Of a DNA stretch of 64,000 nt, positions 22,982 to 31,025 are shown piece by piece (the stretch's first letter is position 1; every line of letters starts with the position of its first letter). The notes beneath the pieces are model-generated. The model was not told the DNA's origin, did no database searches, and saw only the letters and a list, made by a program, of their open reading frames with translations. A program made the translations under genes and the position numbers. This DNA is from a virus, in IMG/VR virus record IMGVR_UViG_3300031576_000008, positions 41,994 through 105,993 of that record. One strand, given 5' to 3'.

Positions 22982-24105
22982 TGCCGCCTCGCAAGAAGAA
23001 CATGGGGCGCACCAAGAAAGGTGCGCCCCCACCTTCTCCCGACGAAGCTCCGGTGAAGCGGAGGAGGGCCTCGTCACTGGCGCAGCTCGTGGCCGAGATG
23101 CACGAGTACCGCCCGGTCCAGTGGCTGCGCACCGGCGTCCATGCCATCGATCTCATCATCGGACAGGGCATCCCGAGCGGTCGGATGGTCGAGGTCATGG
23201 GCGACCCCTCGACGGCGAAGTCGGCGTTCGGATATGTCATCCTCGCCGCCTACCAGCGCTCGGGGGGATACGCGTTCCTCCTCGACAGCGAGCAGAAGAC
23301 CTATGACGAGTTCGCCAAGCGGATGGGCGTCGACTTCGACAAGATCGGCTATTCCAAGGCCGACTCGATCGACGACTGCGTCCGGCTCATCGGCCAGATC
23401 GTGAAGCTCGCCGATCCGGCCACCCCGACGGTCATCGTCTGGGACTCGATCGCATCGACCCCGGGCGCAGAGGAGTTCGAGAAGGTCACCGACAGTGGCG
23501 AAAAGGGCGGCGTCTCCGGCAGCGGAGGCGCGAAGGCGGAGCGCGCCCGGCAGCTCTCGACGATCTTCAGGGCGACCTTGGGGAAGATGGCCCAGAAGGG
23601 CGTGACGCTGGTGGCCATGAACCAGCTCCGGACGAACTTCAATTTCGCCACGGGCTACACATCCCTCGAATCGACCGGTGGGCGCGCCGGCAAGTATCAC
23701 GCCGCCGCCCGGCTGATCATGCGCCCCAAGGGCCGCATCCGTGCCCAGAACGCCGACATCGTCACCGGCATCCAGATCGAATGCGAGGCGCTCAAGAACA
23801 CGCTCGCGCCTCCGTTCCGCAAGGCCATCGTGAAGTTCAAGTTCGACACCGGCTTCGACACCTGCTCGGGGCTGGACGAGCTCCTGCTCCGGCATGGGCG
23901 CATCGTGACGAAGGCTGGCTGGCTCTGCTACAAGGACAAGAGCTTCCGCCGGTCCGACATGGACCGCATCGTGATTGAGATCCCGGAGATGACCGAGCCG
24001 CTCAAGGGCACGGTGGAGATCAATGAGGTCACGGCGCAGGTGCCCGGCTTCGCAGACGACCAGAAGGAGGCTCCCGTCGAGACCGCCATGGAAGCGGAGG
24101 ATTAA
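22981..24105 (+). CDS. RecA/UvsX-like recombinase
   Basis: 374 aa, ATG 22981. A Lys/Arg/Pro-rich N-terminus leads into the RecA core: PSGRMVEVMGDPSTAKS (Walker A, 74-81), AFLLDSEQKTYDEF, TPTVIVWDSIAST (Walker B), and a MNQLRTNF L2-like region. The P-loop reads GDPSTAKS, with Ala where most RecA proteins have Gly before the Lys. It probably forms filaments for recombination-dependent replication with the SSB and UvsY-like protein encoded beside it. It overlaps the nuclease gene's start. Confidence 0.88.
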   Translation: MPPRKKNMGRTKKGAPPPSPDEAPVKRRRASSLAQLVAEMHEYRPVQWLRTGVHAIDLIIGQGIPSGRMVEVMGDPSTAKSAFGYVILAAYQRSGGYAFLLDSEQKTYDEFAKRMGVDFDKIGYSKADSIDDCVRLIGQIVKLADPATPTVIVWDSIASTPGAEEFEKVTDSGEKGGVSGSGGAKAERARQLSTIFRATLGKMAQKGVTLVAMNQLRTNFNFATGYTSLESTGGRAGKYHAAARLIMRPKGRIRAQNADIVTGIQIECEALKNTLAPPFRKAIVKFKFDTGFDTCSGLDELLLRHGRIVTKAGWLCYKDKSFRRSDMDRIVIEIPEMTEPLKGTVEINEVTAQVPGFADDQKEAPVETAMEAED

Positions 24106-24725
24106 TGCTCGACCCGGCCACGCTCACCTATGCTCCGCCGGAGGCGTTGCGGTACGACGATGAAGAGCACAAGTACTTCATCGGCGACCGTCCCGTCATC
24201 TCGGTCACGAACGTCCTGAGAGAAGCCTCCGTGTACGACTACGGCTTCTCGGACGGGATGGCCATGGATCGTGGCACGGCCGTCCATACCATGACCGAGC
24301 TCTTCGACAAGGGGGCTCTGGACGTCGACAAGCTCGACAATCCGGTCCTGCCGTACTTCGAAGGCTACCTCGCGTTTCTAGAGGACCACAAGCCCATCAT
24401 GGTCTCCATCGAGGAGCTCGTGGGGAACCTTGTCTATTGGTATGCGGGCCGGCTCGACCGTCGGGTGATCCTGCACGACCATGAGGTGCTGCTCGACATC
24501 AAGACCGGCCATCCGGCGGCGTGGCATGGGCTCCAGACGTCGGCCTATGCCAAGTGCATCGGGCGTCCGCTCCGGCGGGCGGCGCTCTACCTGTCCGACA
24601 AGGGAACCTACAAGCTCGAATACTTCGACCATCCCGATGACTGGGACGTCTTCCGGGCGGCGCTCACCCTCGTGATGTGGAAGCGCAACAACGGCGTACG
24701 CCGTCATGTCAACCAGCCCGTGTAA
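24105..24725 (+). CDS. PD-(D/E)XK nuclease (RecB/Cas4-type fold)
   Basis: 206 aa. Motifs in order: DRGTAVHTM (GxxH-like, 56-63), YAGRLDRR (Asp118), LLDIKTG (131-135, the D-x-K core) and LQTSAYAK (143-150). These match phage RecB-like single-domain nucleases. It probably resects DNA ends for the RecA module. It overlaps the RecA stop (TAATG) and is followed by a well-spaced ribosome-binding site for the next gene. Confidence 0.85.
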   Translation: MLDPATLTYAPPEALRYDDEEHKYFIGDRPVISVTNVLREASVYDYGFSDGMAMDRGTAVHTMTELFDKGALDVDKLDNPVLPYFEGYLAFLEDHKPIMVSIEELVGNLVYWYAGRLDRRVILHDHEVLLDIKTGHPAAWHGLQTSAYAKCIGRPLRRAALYLSDKGTYKLEYFDHPDDWDVFRAALTLVMWKRNNGVRRHVNQPV

Positions 24726-24735
24726 GGAGAACGCC

Positions 24736-25434
24736 ATGGCAGAAACGAAGGCGCTGGCTCTGCCCGACACCAAGGAAATTGACAAGAAGGCGATGACGGT
24801 CCTCGAGACGTCGAGGGCGATCACGATCCAGAACAACAAGCAGTACGTCATCGCCGGCGACTTCCTCAGGGACCTGAAGGCGATCGAGAGGGAGATCGAC
24901 GAAACCTTTGATCCGGCGATCAAGGCCGCCTACGATGCGCACAAGGCCGTCTTGGCCGCCAAGGGCAAACATTCCAAGCCGATCGAGGAGGCTGAGAAGA
25001 TCATCAAGGACAAGATGATCGGCTATCAGGAGGAACAGGAGAAGAAGCGCGCTGAGGACGAGGAGAATCTTCGCAAGCTCGCCCATCAGCAGGAGGAAGC
25101 GGACCGCAACTTCCGCGCCGAGAAGCTCATCGAGGAGGGCAAGCCCGAGGAAGCGCTCGCCGTCCTCGGCAGGGAGCTCGAGCTCTCGCCGGTCATCCTG
25201 CCCTCATCGGCCCCCAAGATGAAGGGCATCGTCATGCGCGAGCAGATCAAGGCCGAGGTCTACGACCTGCTCCTGCTCGTCAAGGCCGTCGCCGAGGGGA
25301 AGATCCCGCTCACGCTCGTCGAGCCGAACATGAAGGCGATCAACGGCATGATCCGCGCGGCCGGCGGAGACTTCAAGCTGCCGGGCGTGCGGGTGGTCAC
25401 CGAGAAGATCATGGCGACGGGTGCAATGGACTAG
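24736..25434 (+). CDS. Coiled-coil phage protein of the recombination cluster
   Basis: 232 aa from ATG 24736 after TAAGGAGAACGCC; the longer frame from 24706 lacks such a site. A short N-terminus leads to long helices with charged heptads (about 60-150) and ends LPGVRVVTEKIMA. Similar coiled-coil proteins are common in prophage recombination cassettes. No defined activity. Confidence 0.6.
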   Translation: MAETKALALPDTKEIDKKAMTVLETSRAITIQNNKQYVIAGDFLRDLKAIEREIDETFDPAIKAAYDAHKAVLAAKGKHSKPIEEAEKIIKDKMIGYQEEQEKKRAEDEENLRKLAHQQEEADRNFRAEKLIEEGKPEEALAVLGRELELSPVILPSSAPKMKGIVMREQIKAEVYDLLLLVKAVAEGKIPLTLVEPNMKAINGMIRAAGGDFKLPGVRVVTEKIMATGAMD

Positions 25435-25436
25435 CC

Positions 25437-25928
25437 ATGAGACATCTGACGAGGTACGAGACGCCCGAGACTCAGGGCCCGCAGAATGACGTCCGAAATG
25501 AGATCTGCAAGACGTTCCGTCTGCTCTGGGACAAGAACCCATGGGGCAATGTCGGCATTAACACCATGTTCCGCGACCTGAATGACACGCCCGTCCTCTT
25601 GGCCGATGTACGCGTTCGGAACGTCGATCACAACACCTATCCCACGATCATGATCGGGGTGCCAGATGGCTGGGTCCCGGCCATGAAGATGCTCGACTGG
25701 CTCGACGAACACGAGCTGTCGGGCTTTCCCATCGCCTACGTCCATGGATTTACGGACGGCATCTACTTCTGCCCCATCCGGCGCGAACTGAAGAGATTCG
25801 TGCGCGTCAATCATGGCGGCAGGACAGACCGCGATGATCCTGCAGATTCTGGTTCCTGCGTCTACATCCCTACGGCATACTTCAAGCCGGTCAAGGATCT
25901 GGATCGACTGATCGGGAGGCCGGCATGA
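25437..25928 (+). CDS. Hypothetical protein in recombination cluster
   Basis: 163 aa, start 2 nt after the upstream stop. A globular alpha/beta sequence with PTIMIGVPDGWVPAMKMLDW and AYVHGFTDGIYF. It overlaps the RuvC-like gene by 4 nt (ATGA). Not recognised. Confidence 0.55.
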   Translation: MRHLTRYETPETQGPQNDVRNEICKTFRLLWDKNPWGNVGINTMFRDLNDTPVLLADVRVRNVDHNTYPTIMIGVPDGWVPAMKMLDWLDEHELSGFPIAYVHGFTDGIYFCPIRRELKRFVRVNHGGRTDRDDPADSGSCVYIPTAYFKPVKDLDRLIGRPA

Positions 25929-26479
25929 TCTTCGTGGGCGTAGATCCGGGGAAAGACGGCGGCATTGTCGCCCTTTCGAAGGATTCGAAGATCCTCGAGA
26001 AGTGGAAGCCCCCGCTCATTACGGCGACTAAAGGCAAGACCAAGGACGAGTACGACATCCCGGCCCTCAAGCAGATCTTCGAATTCTCCAAATTGCAGGC
26101 CCGGATGGAATGGGGCGACGAATCGATCATGATCGTCCTCGAGAAGGGCCAGCCAATGCCCATGGCTGGCGTGGCTGCCCAGTTCCAGCGCGGGTTCGCC
26201 TTTGGGATGTATCAGGCGCTCTTCGTCGGTCTGGGGGTCAGCTATCACGTCGTGCCTCCTAGGACATGGCAGAAGGCCATGTTCGCCGGCGTATCCGCCG
26301 ATGACACCAAGGCGGCGTCCATCCTCGTCTCCAAAAGGCTCTGGCCGAGCGAGAACTGGAGGCGGACGGAGAAGTGCAGGACCGACGACGATGGATACAC
26401 CGACGCCGCTTTGCTCGCTGAATATGGCCGGCGGACGCTGGCTACTCCTTCGACAAGTCCGGCAGCTGTTCGCGTATAA
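25925..26479 (+). CDS. RuvC-like Holliday junction resolvase
   Basis: 184 aa. It begins MIFVGVDPGKDGGIVAL (Asp7 of the RNase H fold), has IMIVLEKGQPMP with the second acidic residue, VVPPRTWQKAM, and DDDGYTDAALLAEYG with the terminal acidic residues. This is the typical phage RuvC/Poxvirus A22-like pattern. It closes the plus-strand replication-recombination operon and should resolve recombination intermediates before packaging. Confidence 0.85.
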   Translation: MIFVGVDPGKDGGIVALSKDSKILEKWKPPLITATKGKTKDEYDIPALKQIFEFSKLQARMEWGDESIMIVLEKGQPMPMAGVAAQFQRGFAFGMYQALFVGLGVSYHVVPPRTWQKAMFAGVSADDTKAASILVSKRLWPSENWRRTEKCRTDDDGYTDAALLAEYGRRTLATPSTSPAAVRV

Positions 26480-26822
26480 GCCTGCCGACCCGCCGGAGAT
26501 CCCGCCCGTCTCCCTCAAGGAGCACCTTGAGCGTGTCTTCCTTCATGGCGTAGGGCAGGAGATCGAGGATCTCATGGACGAGCGCCGTCTCGTAGGCGAG
26601 ATCCAAGACGGGCTTGTCATGCCCCATGATGGGGATCCGGATCTGGTTCCACTCCCGCTCCTTCTTGCGGTGGCGGGCGGCCCGGACCTTGGCTCGGCTT
26701 TCAGCGACGTCTGGATCACCGGGACGCCGGCGCTCGGCCAGCGCGCGGCCAAGCGCCTCTTCCTGACGGACGTCGTCCCTGTCAAAGCCGACAACGGTGC
26801 CAATGCGCCGATACTGTGGCAA
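26442..26822 (-). CDS. Basic hypothetical protein (TTG start)
   Basis: 126 aa from TTG 26822, chosen because AGGAAGGAGCC precedes it and an extended -10 promoter lies upstream. The product is basic in the middle (KVRAARHRKKERE), with a helical end. It converges on and overlaps the RuvC-like gene by about 38 nt. Function unknown. Confidence 0.5.
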   Translation of the reverse strand: MPQYRRIGTVVGFDRDDVRQEEALGRALAERRRPGDPDVAESRAKVRAARHRKKEREWNQIRIPIMGHDKPVLDLAYETALVHEILDLLPYAMKEDTLKVLLEGDGRDLRRVGRLIREQLPDLSKE

Positions 26823-26853
26823 GGCTCCTTCCTTCCTCAAACGAGCGAAGGGG

Positions 26854-26882
26854 AGTATAGCACCTACTTTCTGTAAGGTGAA
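26854..26882 (-). promoter_or_regulatory. Extended -10 promoter, minus strand
   Basis: On the minus strand, TGCTATACT gives an extended -10 (TATACT at 26859-26854). TTCACC lies 17 bp upstream as a weak -35. It is placed between the RadC-like gene's terminator and the small basic gene, giving that gene its own transcript. Confidence 0.55.
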
Positions 26883-26883
26883 C

Positions 26884-26925
26884 AAGAAAAAGATGGGCCT
26901 GCCGGCCCTGTCGACCGGCAGGCCC
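26884..26925 (-). terminator. Intrinsic terminator of the ubiquitin-like/RadC operon
   Basis: A perfect 11-bp stem GGGCCTGCCGG / CCGGCAGGCCC with a 9-nt loop is followed on the minus strand by a U-rich run (ATCTTTTTCTTG). It begins 12 nt after the RadC-like stop codon. Confidence 0.85.
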
Positions 26926-26936
26926 CGTTCCATCCA

Positions 26937-27464
26937 TTAGCGTATTACGAACCCGGTGGACACCCTTGAGATCATCTTGAGCGTCTGACTCCGACTCCGC
27001 TTGTTGAGCTTGTGGCCGGCGAGGTTGAGGACGTACAGCGGCCCCTTCTGGAACACCGTGCCAGCATCCTTGAACGAATACGACTCGTTCTTGCCGACGA
27101 CGATGTGGTCCAAGAGGGGCATCCTCGCCGCCTTGCCGACCGAGAACACGCCCTCGGTGAGCGCGATGTCCTCGACGGTCGGGACGGCCCTTTTCTCATA
27201 CGGGTGATTGTGACAAAGGATGATCGCCTTCGTCTCCCGGATGAGCGCCTCCCTGAAGATGTCGCACGTGTCGAAGCAGCAGCTTTGTGAGTTGCCTACG
27301 GCGGCAACCTGCACGTAGCGGGCCACCAAGTCAGGGGTCAGATGGATGACCACCATGACTTCTCGTGGGAGGTTCCGAAACTCCTCGAGGAGCTTCATAG
27401 CATCCGAGGGGCGTCCGATGATCGGCTCCCCCTCGACAGGTCGGACGGCCAATTCGTACTTCAT
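26937..27464 (-). CDS. RadC/JAB-domain metalloprotein
   Basis: 175 aa. The RadC-type JAB motif is CHNHPYEKRAVPTVED (HNHP plus the downstream Asp), with LLDHIVVG after it, as in RadC. The N-terminal helix-hairpin-helix of full RadC is missing; only the JAB domain remains. It is the last gene of the ubiquitin-like operon and provides a second JAB fold alongside the Mov34-type protein at 28.65 kb. It could be a peptidase or an anti-restriction-like protein. Confidence 0.8.
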   Translation of the reverse strand: MKYELAVRPVEGEPIIGRPSDAMKLLEEFRNLPREVMVVIHLTPDLVARYVQVAAVGNSQSCCFDTCDIFREALIRETKAIILCHNHPYEKRAVPTVEDIALTEGVFSVGKAARMPLLDHIVVGKNESYSFKDAGTVFQKGPLYVLNLAGHKLNKRSRSQTLKMISRVSTGFVIR

Positions 27465-27507
27465 CGGTCGCTTCCCCCTGTATTGGCATGCGGGTCTTCG
27501 ATGACGA

Positions 27508-27537
27508 GGGAGGAGGGGGACCGCTCCCCCTCCTCCC
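27508..27537 (-). terminator. GC-rich hairpin after the ubiquitin-like gene
   Basis: A G-rich arm (GGGAGGAGGGG) and its complement enclose a short loop, just after the ubiquitin-like stop codon. No U-tract, so it may weaken rather than end transcription before the RadC-like gene. Confidence 0.4.
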
Positions 27538-27551
27538 CTTGCTGATGCGTG

Positions 27552-27785
27552 CTAGCAGCCCTTGGTGCCGGCGGTCCGGACGAACTCCACCAGATCGCCG
27601 TCCTTCACGATGTAGCTGTCCTGCACCGGGAACGGCTCGCCGCCGTTCTGGGACACGGTCGCCGGGGCCCCCGCCGGGATGTTGAGCTCGTAGGAGAGCA
27701 TGTTCCTGAGCTCGCCGACCGACTTGCCGACGTACTGGTCGCCGATCGGCGTGGACGACGGGCCCGAGCGAACCTGCGCAGCCAT
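27552..27785 (-). CDS. Ubiquitin-like beta-grasp protein (PRTRC protein C-like / MoaD-ThiS-like)
   Basis: 77 aa from ATG 27785 with GAAGGAGGATCCC upstream. Pattern: VGKSVGELRNML helix, PAGAPATVSQNG, then DSYIVKDGDLVEFVR, the classic final strands of ThiS/MoaD/ubiquitin folds. The end is RTAGTKGC; as I remember it, PRTRC system protein C ends in a similar GTKG motif. There is no GG terminus. It lies immediately downstream of an E1-like gene, a JAB gene and two E2-like genes. It is the likely modifier of a conjugation system. Confidence 0.75.
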   Translation of the reverse strand: MAAQVRSGPSSTPIGDQYVGKSVGELRNMLSYELNIPAGAPATVSQNGGEPFPVQDSYIVKDGDLVEFVRTAGTKGC

Positions 27786-27861
27786 GGGATCCTCCTTCTG
27801 AGGGGTTGAAAATGAAACCAAACTGAGACGAACTTCTCACGAGTTGCTTGGGAAACTGCTT

Positions 27862-27877
27862 GCGAGTAACGGCCGTT
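27862..27877. promoter_or_regulatory. 16-bp perfect palindrome at the end of the E1-like gene
   Basis: AGTAACGGCCGTTACT overlaps the stop codon of the ThiF-like gene and precedes the ubiquitin-like gene by about 75 nt. It could be a protein-binding site or an mRNA hairpin separating the two cistrons. Confidence 0.4.
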
Positions 27878-28640
27878 ACTTGCGTGCCACCATCTTCTTC
27901 TTGGCGAAGCCGGAAACGCCCCGGTTGTAGGCCAGCGCGCTCTTCTTCTTCGCGTCGAAGAACACTTCACCGACCGCCTTCAGGTTCTGCGCCATCACCT
28001 CCTTCCCATGCGGGATGTCTTCCATGATCTGGGTGACGTACGTGGCTGCCCATGCCGCCACCATCATGTTCGTCACGGCCAGCTGACCGCCGCCCGGAAG
28101 CCTCGCCCTCTCCTCACAGGAGAGCTCGCCCGGATTCTTGTCCTTGGGCGTGGCGATCTCCGGGTGCGTCTGTTCGAGCTTCTGCGTGATGTCATCGCCG
28201 TCGAATCGAGCGTACACCTGCACGTTGCCGTCCCACATCTCGTTGCCGCCGTGGACGAGGATGACGTTCTTCCTCTTGGCGGCCTGCTGGCTGACGAGCA
28301 GCTTCGTCGCGGCATTGTCGACGAAGAGGAAACTGAGCATGTTGTCCTTGATGGCATCTTCGATGTTCTTCTTCGTGACGAACTTCGACTGCGGCAGGAC
28401 CGCCAGATCGGGGAACGCCCGCTTGATCCGGTCGGCGTACACCTCCGCCTTGGGCTTGTTCTCGTCCTCCTCGAACATGTCCTGCCGGGGCATGTTGTCC
28501 TTGGTGAACTCGTCTCCATCCCAGAGGACGAGCTCCCTCGGCATGCCCTTCTGGTAGACCATCGTCCGGCACAGGATTGGCCAGAAGTACGACCAGATGC
28601 CGCCCAGTCCGATGACGGTCACATTCTCCAGTTTCATCAT
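27876..28640 (-). CDS. ThiF/E1-like adenylating enzyme (PRTRC ThiF-like)
   Basis: 254 aa from ATG 28640. The Rossmann start VTVIGLGGIWS (8-17) is followed by LVLWDGDEFTKDNMPRQ (38-53), the E1/ThiF/MoeB signature with Asp41, Asp43, Asn49 and Arg52-Gln53. A candidate catalytic Cys is at position 175 (ELSCEERARLPGGG). Such enzymes adenylate the C-terminus of a ubiquitin-like protein. The modifier gene is next downstream, and the E2-like and JAB genes are upstream. Confidence 0.85.
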   Translation of the reverse strand: MMKLENVTVIGLGGIWSYFWPILCRTMVYQKGMPRELVLWDGDEFTKDNMPRQDMFEEDENKPKAEVYADRIKRAFPDLAVLPQSKFVTKKNIEDAIKDNMLSFLFVDNAATKLLVSQQAAKRKNVILVHGGNEMWDGNVQVYARFDGDDITQKLEQTHPEIATPKDKNPGELSCEERARLPGGGQLAVTNMMVAAWAATYVTQIMEDIPHGKEVMAQNLKAVGEVFFDAKKKSALAYNRGVSGFAKKKMVARK

Positions 28641-28649
28641 TTCTCCCTG

Positions 28650-29897
28650 TTAGGTGCCCGAATGCCCCAGATCGCCGCTCGTGACGTGGTTGTGCTCGTA
28701 TCCCTTGAGCGGGCACTTCTCGCCGCAGTCGGGCGTCAGGCTCAGGATTTCGGTGATCTTGACTTCTCCCTCCTTGGTCTGGCCTCCTTCCTCACTCTTG
28801 ACCTCATTCTTGTCGGAGGACGTCTCCGATTCGATCTCTCCCACGAGCACGTCGTTGGTCATGCTGGCCACGGACTCGACGATGGTCTGCTCGTGGACCG
28901 GCTTCTTGCATTCCGGGCAGTGGAAGGTCACGACTTCCTTCTCGCAGCCCTTGTTGTCGCACTGGAACAGGGCGCGTTTGGACTTGTCCGACGCGAAGAC
29001 GCTCGGGTCCTGCGACCAGATCTCGTAGGCGTCCATGATGATCTTCTGCGGATCGCTCATGAACGCGTCGCTGACCTCGTCGTTCATCGACTCGACCTGA
29101 TCGATGTGGTCCTCCGGGAAGAGGTGTTGCGATCCCTTCTCGAACTGCCCACGGCGGTTCCTCGACGAGCCCCTCCAGTCTTCTCCATGGCGGTAGCGGT
29201 CCGGCCAGTAGTTGTGGATTGTGGTGACCGGCTTGAGCTTGGCACAAGCGTCGCAGTTGCCGACGTGGAACCTCTGCTTCCATTCCTCGGGGAAGTCGTC
29301 GTCCCCGTCACAAGCCGAGAAGTCGAACACGTGGTCGGGGTTGATTGAGAAGCGGTTGCCCCGGATCGTGCCGTAGACCATGGGGTCGCAGGTCATGATC
29401 GTGAAGTCCCGGACGACGATGAAAAGGCCGTTGTTCTTCACCTCGTCCTTGTGATCGGTCCCGGAGTGCTCGGACGACCCGAACTTGGGATGGCTGTGAA
29501 CGTCGCCGACGATTCCGCAGGCCTCTGCGGGGTGCATCTCCGGGTGGTAGCAGACGCCGCCGGCCGAGTCCCACTGCTCGGGGCAGATGAGCCCCCACTT
29601 CTCATTCCTGTACGTGAAGGCGATGAATCCCTCGCTCTTGTGCTCGTCGTAGCACCAGCGCAGGAACTTCAGGGCCTTCTTCCAGAGGGAGATCGGGATC
29701 GGCTTGAACTTGATGTAGATCTCCTCCTCGACCTTCGGCTTGGACGCGTCCGCCTCGACCCTGTTCCAGCAGTGGTAGATTCCGTCCGCGATCTGCATGG
29801 CATTGGAAAAGAAATCGCCCTTGAACTTCACGACTCCCTTGTAGAGGTCATCCTCGTACTTCTGGAAGATGCCGTTCGAACCGACGATGAGGTCCAC
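28650..29897 (-). CDS. JAB/Mov34 metallopeptidase with C-terminal zinc ribbons (PRTRC protein A-like)
   Basis: 415 aa from ATG 29897. The JAB core has Glu89 and the metal motif HSHPKFGSSEHSGTD (134-148), i.e. H-x-H-P...S-x-x-D, then NNGLFIVVRD. PRTRC system protein A carries a very similar motif. The C-terminal half is an addition: CDACAKLK, CDNKGCEKEVVTFHCPECKK and a terminal Cys-rich end. JAB proteins in ubiquitin-like systems process the modifier or remove it from targets. The start lies 24 nt downstream of the E2-like gene stop. Confidence 0.82.
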   Translation of the reverse strand: MDLIVGSNGIFQKYEDDLYKGVVKFKGDFFSNAMQIADGIYHCWNRVEADASKPKVEEEIYIKFKPIPISLWKKALKFLRWCYDEHKSEGFIAFTYRNEKWGLICPEQWDSAGGVCYHPEMHPAEACGIVGDVHSHPKFGSSEHSGTDHKDEVKNNGLFIVVRDFTIMTCDPMVYGTIRGNRFSINPDHVFDFSACDGDDDFPEEWKQRFHVGNCDACAKLKPVTTIHNYWPDRYRHGEDWRGSSRNRRGQFEKGSQHLFPEDHIDQVESMNDEVSDAFMSDPQKIIMDAYEIWSQDPSVFASDKSKRALFQCDNKGCEKEVVTFHCPECKKPVHEQTIVESVASMTNDVLVGEIESETSSDKNEVKSEEGGQTKEGEVKITEILSLTPDCGEKCPLKGYEHNHVTSGDLGHSGT

Positions 29898-29920
29898 GTG
29901 TGCTCCTTTCAGGTTTGGTA

Positions 29921-30751
29921 TTAACGGCGACGCGGAGTGGACTGTATGAGCTTGCGGACGAGAAGACCCGTGACGTCCTCTTCCTGCTTGGCTTCAGGAT
30001 CGGCATCGTCTTCATCGTTCCCGCACATGTGCGAGATCACTTCTGACAGCGTCCAGTCATCGAGCAACCATGGCAGCTTGAGGACGGCTCTGGGATCTCT
30101 CTTGGAGATGATTTCCCAGCTCTGCAGGAAGCAGGCCGTCGGATCGCCGTTCTCGGTGGCGATTTCGCAGAACTCGGCGCACGTGTGCTTCCCGGCCTGT
30201 CTGACTTCGGCGTCCGGGATGTAATCGGCGAACTCGGTCATGTCGCTGGAGAAGTCCCGCGAGAGGAATGTATTCATGTACTGCTGGGCCGTCTCCATGA
30301 TCGAGCCGCGCACGAGTCCCCGATTTTCTCCGATGCAGATGTGGCCGTAGTCTTCATAGCTGATGTTGGGCATGGGAAGCATGCCGACGAAATCGCGCAG
30401 AGACTTCAGCGGGGCATTGGCGCTCACAGCATGCGCCCTGACAAGCGATCTCTTGCGGAAATAGAAAAGCAGATAGCTGTGCGGCCAGACGAGCGAGTAG
30501 ATGTGCCGTTTCCGGCTGTCGAGGTCGTTGTACCCGACCAGACGCAGCTTGGGGGACAGATAGGCCCCCAAGATCGTCTCCTCGCCGATGAGCGGCATGA
30601 CGAATGCGCATCCCATCTCCGATGGCCAGAAGAACTGGCAGGTCTGCCCCGCCCCGACGATTTTCATGAAGTCCTTGGTCCTACCCTTGGCCGTGATCCT
30701 CCCTTCGATGGTCATCCATTCGCCGTTCTTGATGAAGATCATCTGATCCAT
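29921..30751 (-). CDS. E2-like protein 1 (Prok-E2 family D / PRTRC protein B-like)
   Basis: 276 aa. The region PMPNISYEDYGHICIG with Cys139, followed by TAQQYMNTFLSRDF, matches the end of the UBC-like fold of PRTRC protein B, where a conserved Gly-x-x-Cys-x-Gly is followed by a segment resembling FfxSxFtH. It is 30% or so longer at the C-terminus, which is acidic. A paralogue lies upstream at 31026-31757; both place Cys at residue 139. It probably carries the activated modifier. Confidence 0.75.
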   Translation of the reverse strand: MDQMIFIKNGEWMTIEGRITAKGRTKDFMKIVGAGQTCQFFWPSEMGCAFVMPLIGEETILGAYLSPKLRLVGYNDLDSRKRHIYSLVWPHSYLLFYFRKRSLVRAHAVSANAPLKSLRDFVGMLPMPNISYEDYGHICIGENRGLVRGSIMETAQQYMNTFLSRDFSSDMTEFADYIPDAEVRQAGKHTCAEFCEIATENGDPTACFLQSWEIISKRDPRAVLKLPWLLDDWTLSEVISHMCGNDEDDADPEAKQEEDVTGLLVRKLIQSTPRRR

Positions 30752-30761
30752 GCAGGTCCTC

Positions 30762-31025
30762 CTACGGCCGTTGCATCCGCGCGGCCGTCTGAATCTCGGT
30801 GAGCAATTCCTGCATCTGGGTCAAGTCCGCCGATGCCCCCAAATACTGGTTCTTGATCAGCCAGTCCCTCTGCAGGTCGAGGATCTGGGCGCGGACGATC
30901 CCGAGGTTGGCATTCGTGATCATCCGTCCCGGGTCCCGCAGGACCTGTTCAAGCGTCACCATCTGCCTCCCGCGCTGCCGCACGAGCGCCGACCAGAGGG
31001 TGCGAAAAGCGATGTCATCGCTCAT
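30762..31025 (-). CDS. Small helical protein between the two E2-like genes
   Basis: 87 aa, ATG 31025, overlapping the upstream E2 stop. Helical, with GRQMVTLEQVLRDPGRMITN and a Gln-rich C-terminal helix. Its position between two E2 paralogues suggests a subunit or adaptor of the conjugation system; no family recognised. Confidence 0.6.
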   Translation of the reverse strand: MSDDIAFRTLWSALVRQRGRQMVTLEQVLRDPGRMITNANLGIVRAQILDLQRDWLIKNQYLGASADLTQMQELLTEIQTAARMQRP

